Shown here piece by piece: positions 61,692 to 64,000 of a stretch of DNA of 64,000 bases. Under the pieces are notes generated by a model, which was given only the letters and a program-made list of their open reading frames with translations, searched no databases and was not told the DNA's origin. Every line of letters begins with the position of its first letter. The first letter of the stretch is position 1. The position numbers and the translations under genes were made by a program. Source of the DNA: Arenibaculum pallidiluteum (GTDB lineage: Bacteria > Pseudomonadota > Alphaproteobacteria > Azospirillales > Azospirillaceae); NCBI RefSeq assembly GCF_017355985.1, contig NZ_JAFIQU010000015.1, forward strand, positions 98,454 through 162,453, given 5' to 3'.

Positions 61692-63839
61692 TCAGGCGGC
61701 GGCGGGGACGAGCCGGCTCGACGGCAGCCAGACCCGGACCCGGGTCCCCTTGCCGGGCTCGCTCTCGATCGTGACCGAGCCGCCATGCAGCTCGGCCAGC
61801 GCCTTGCTCAGCGGCAGGCCCAGCCCGGTGCCCTGGTACTTGCGGTTGAAGGCGTTCTCGACCTGACGGAAAGGCTGGAACGCGATATCGAGCTGCTCCT
61901 CGCTCATGCCGATGCCGGTGTCGGCCACCGTCAGCACCACCCCGCCATCCTGCGCGCGCCGGGCCTCAAGGCGGACCTCGCCGCCGGGCGTCGTGAACTT
62001 CACCGCGTTGGACAGCAGGTTCAGAAGGATCTGCTTCAGACGCGTCACATCCACCAGCAGGCGCGGCAACCCGGGCTCGGCACCGATGTTCAGGACGATC
62101 TGGCCCGCGGCCGCCCGTTCGCGCACGAGGCGGCGGCAGCTCTCCAGCACCTTCTCCACCTCGATGGTCTCCTCGCGCAGCTCGACGCCGCCGGCCTCGA
62201 CCTTTGCGAGATCCAGGATCTCGTTGATCAGGGTCAGCAGGTGGCGGCCGCTGTCGTGGATGTCGCGGGCGTATTCCTGGTAGCGCGGGTTGTGGTTCGG
62301 CCCGAACAGCTCGTCCTTGATGATCTCCGAGAAGCCGATCACCGCGTTCAGCGGCGTGCGCAGCTCATGGCTCATATGGGCCAGGAACTCCGATTTGGTG
62401 CGGTTGGCGAGCTCGGCCTGCTCCTTGGCCTCGCGGAGCTGGGCCTCCGCCTGGCGCGCCTGGGTGATGTCGCGCACCGTGCCCTCGTAATAGAGCCTCC
62501 GCCCGAGACGGTCCGAGATCGCGCGGGCGTTCTCCGAGATCCAGAAGCGCTCGCCGGTCCTCGGATGCTGGACCTCGGAGACGAAGTCGGTGACGTAGCC
62601 CTGGGCATCGAGCAGCTCGTGGAAGCGGCGCCGCCGCGCAGGGTCCACGTGCCAGCGCCGGCCGAGGTCGGGCACCTCCTCCAGCATCTCGGCCTCGGTG
62701 AGAAAGCCGTTCAGCGTCACCAGCGCGTGGTTGGCCCGCATCAGCCGGCCGCCGCCGTCGCACCGGTAGATGCCGTCGATCGCGTTGTCGAAGATGCTGC
62801 GATAGGCCTGTTCCGCGGCGCTGAGGGCGTTCTGGACGGCCTCGCGCTGGCGCAGCTCCTGGACGAGGCGCGCGGTCAGCATCGCGGCCAAAGCCGCGAC
62901 CAGCGACAGCGCGATCGCATAGTTGGTGGCGTCGCTGCGCCAGGACCGCAGGATGTCTTCCTCGGCCAGCGTCACCGCGATCACCAGCGGCGTTCCCTCG
63001 ACCGGGCGGGTCACGACGAGGTGCCGCCCATGGCCGTCGACATCGATCGTCCCGGCCCCCTCCGGGTCGCCGCCGGCCGTGACCACCGTGCTCATCAGGC
63101 GTTGCGAGGACAGGCTCTCAGGCCATGCCGCGAGGAGCGCGCCATCCGAACGGAAGAGCCCGATGGCGCCATTCGCGCCGACATCCAGGGAAGCGTAGAA
63201 GCGTGCGAGGTCGGCCGGCTCGACCACAGCGACGGCGACGCCTGAGAAGCTTCCGTCGGTGCGCCGCAGGCCGGTGACGAAGGGCACCATAGGCGTGCCG
63301 CGACTGAGACTCGGCACAGCCTCGCCGATATGAAGGGTCAGGCCGGGATCGTCGCGCAGGGCCTTGAAATAGGGCCGGTTGGCGACGTTGATCCGGGGCC
63401 TCGGATCCACCGCGGGATCCCGGAGCACCCACCCGGCCTCGTCGGCGAGCAGCAGGTTGCGGACCGGGAATACCCGATGCCCATACCCGTCGAGGATGCG
63501 GCGTGCCGCGGCCGTCATGGCCGTGGCAGCCGGGTCAGGTCCGAGATCGCGGACGCGCGTCGATACCGAGGACAGCAGCAGGTCCACGGTCGAGACCATG
63601 CGCGCGGTATGCTGCTCGAGCGTGCGGGCGAGATTCAGCGCCTGCCGCGCCGCCTGGTCGACGGCGTTTTCGCGCGCGATCGTGATGCCATAGGCGAAGC
63701 TGCCTGCGAAGGCGAGCACCACGAGGCATACGAGGCCGATGAGCGCCGATGTCGGGCGGAAGGCCCGGTCGCGCCGATCCACCCTCTCGGTGTCGATCTG
63801 CCCCGCCAAGCGGCCCCGCCCCTTCTTCCGCGTCCCCAT
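61692..63839 (-). CDS. Cache-PAS sensor histidine kinase
   Basis: A 715-residue membrane kinase. TM1 near residues 34-55 and TM2 near 310-330 flank a periplasmic double-Cache (PDC) sensor (NRPYFKALRDDPG, VPFVTGLRRTDGSF). A PAS domain follows, then HisKA with HMSHELRTPLNAVIGF and HATPase with LLNLLSNAVKFT, DTGIGMS and GTGLGLPL. The H-box has a normal His. No response regulator lies next to it in the window. I start at the ATG at 63839; 28 more codons upstream are possible. Confidence 0.92.
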   Translation of the reverse strand: MGTRKKGRGRLAGQIDTERVDRRDRAFRPTSALIGLVCLVVLAFAGSFAYGITIARENAVDQAARQALNLARTLEQHTARMVSTVDLLLSSVSTRVRDLGPDPAATAMTAAARRILDGYGHRVFPVRNLLLADEAGWVLRDPAVDPRPRINVANRPYFKALRDDPGLTLHIGEAVPSLSRGTPMVPFVTGLRRTDGSFSGVAVAVVEPADLARFYASLDVGANGAIGLFRSDGALLAAWPESLSSQRLMSTVVTAGGDPEGAGTIDVDGHGRHLVVTRPVEGTPLVIAVTLAEEDILRSWRSDATNYAIALSLVAALAAMLTARLVQELRQREAVQNALSAAEQAYRSIFDNAIDGIYRCDGGGRLMRANHALVTLNGFLTEAEMLEEVPDLGRRWHVDPARRRRFHELLDAQGYVTDFVSEVQHPRTGERFWISENARAISDRLGRRLYYEGTVRDITQARQAEAQLREAKEQAELANRTKSEFLAHMSHELRTPLNAVIGFSEIIKDELFGPNHNPRYQEYARDIHDSGRHLLTLINEILDLAKVEAGGVELREETIEVEKVLESCRRLVRERAAAGQIVLNIGAEPGLPRLLVDVTRLKQILLNLLSNAVKFTTPGGEVRLEARRAQDGGVVLTVADTGIGMSEEQLDIAFQPFRQVENAFNRKYQGTGLGLPLSKALAELHGGSVTIESEPGKGTRVRVWLPSSRLVPAAA

Positions 63840-63911
63840 TCCCGATGGTTTATCACCGAGGTAAACAAAATGCGAAACAACGTCGAAAAGCTTCCGGGCC
63901 GCGGAAACGCA

Positions 63912-63945
63912 AAGGCCCCGCACGGATCGCTCCGTGCGGGGCCTT
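63912..63945. terminator. Strong intrinsic terminator hairpin
   Basis: AAGGCCCCGCACGGA (63912-63926) and TCCGTGCGGGGCCTT (63931-63945) form a 15-bp stem with a TCGC loop and AT-rich outer bases. It lies upstream of the kinase start and probably ends a neighbouring transcript that comes from outside the window. Confidence 0.75.
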
Positions 63946-64000
63946 CGCTGGATCGTGATGAGGGAAGCTGAGAGGGGGACAAGCGCCGCCGGCAGGCCCG
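63946..64000. other. Window end, no gene identified
   Basis: The last 55 nt show no recognisable coding sequence or motif. Confidence 0.3.

Overview
The window is about 70% GC (estimated by eye) with densely packed genes. The best fit is an alphaproteobacterium of the Rhodospirillales type. Support comes from a RapZ-EIIA(Man)-HPr-EI regulatory PTS, a DivL-like tyrosine 'histidine kinase', a petABC bc1 operon, an HWE kinase with a single-domain receiver, the DUF1285/Nudix/CCA-transferase block beside a MoxR-DUF58 operon, and a Thr leader peptide that looks leaderless. No rRNA, tRNA, CRISPR array, transposase or prophage was seen. Genus is not resolved.

Layout. 0-3.1 kb: end of rapZ, then ptsM-ptsH-ptsI and an acetyltransferase. 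3.1-8 kb: HWE kinase and receiver, then a divergent LysR/short-chain dehydrogenase pair. 8-10.9 kb: ahcY behind an 18-bp palindrome, then a short threonyl-tRNA synthetase (no TGS or editing domain) preceded by a Thr-codon leader peptide and an intrinsic terminator, which together form a classical attenuator. 10.9-16 kb: a peroxide and manganese island (DUF454, katA, oxyR, mntH, mntR) with candidate operators in both divergent gaps. 16-18.6 kb: the DivL homologue. 18.6-23.9 kb: VOC and DUF924 proteins, an unknown protein with a DnaQ-like exonuclease, and a three-domain FkbM-FkbM-GT11 fusion of visibly lower GC. 24-26.9 kb: petABC, ended by a clear terminator. 26.9-32.7 kb: trmL-hemF, a membrane protein, a Tat-exported MBL hydrolase, a chemoreceptor and a small basic protein.

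32.7-42 kb: the CCA transferase-Nudix-DUF1285 operon diverges from the four-gene MoxR/DUF58/BatA-DUF4159/large membrane protein operon. 42-50 kb: an FAD oxidoreductase, DUF1232, a PEP-CTERM-like Pro/Gly-rich protein, a cytochrome c, the wreck of a YbaL/Kef-type antiporter, an MFS transporter, a VOC gene with a strong promoter/operator, and an esterase-like phytase-family protein. 50-58.4 kb: GlcG and sensory-rhodopsin-transducer homologues, a GH13 glucosidase or trehalose-type enzyme, small hydrophilic proteins, an HD hydrolase, a divergent ald/Lrp pair, and glgX. 58.4-64 kb: an SLC13/TrkA-C transporter, a hairpin repeat cluster, a BASS-type transporter and a Cache-PAS histidine kinase.

Most notable: the apparently leaderless threonine attenuator driving an editing-less ThrRS; 15-16-nt degenerate tandem repeats that start at, or sit beside, the stop codons of several unrelated genes; Tyr in place of His in the DivL H-box; and several strong unassigned palindromes in promoter regions.
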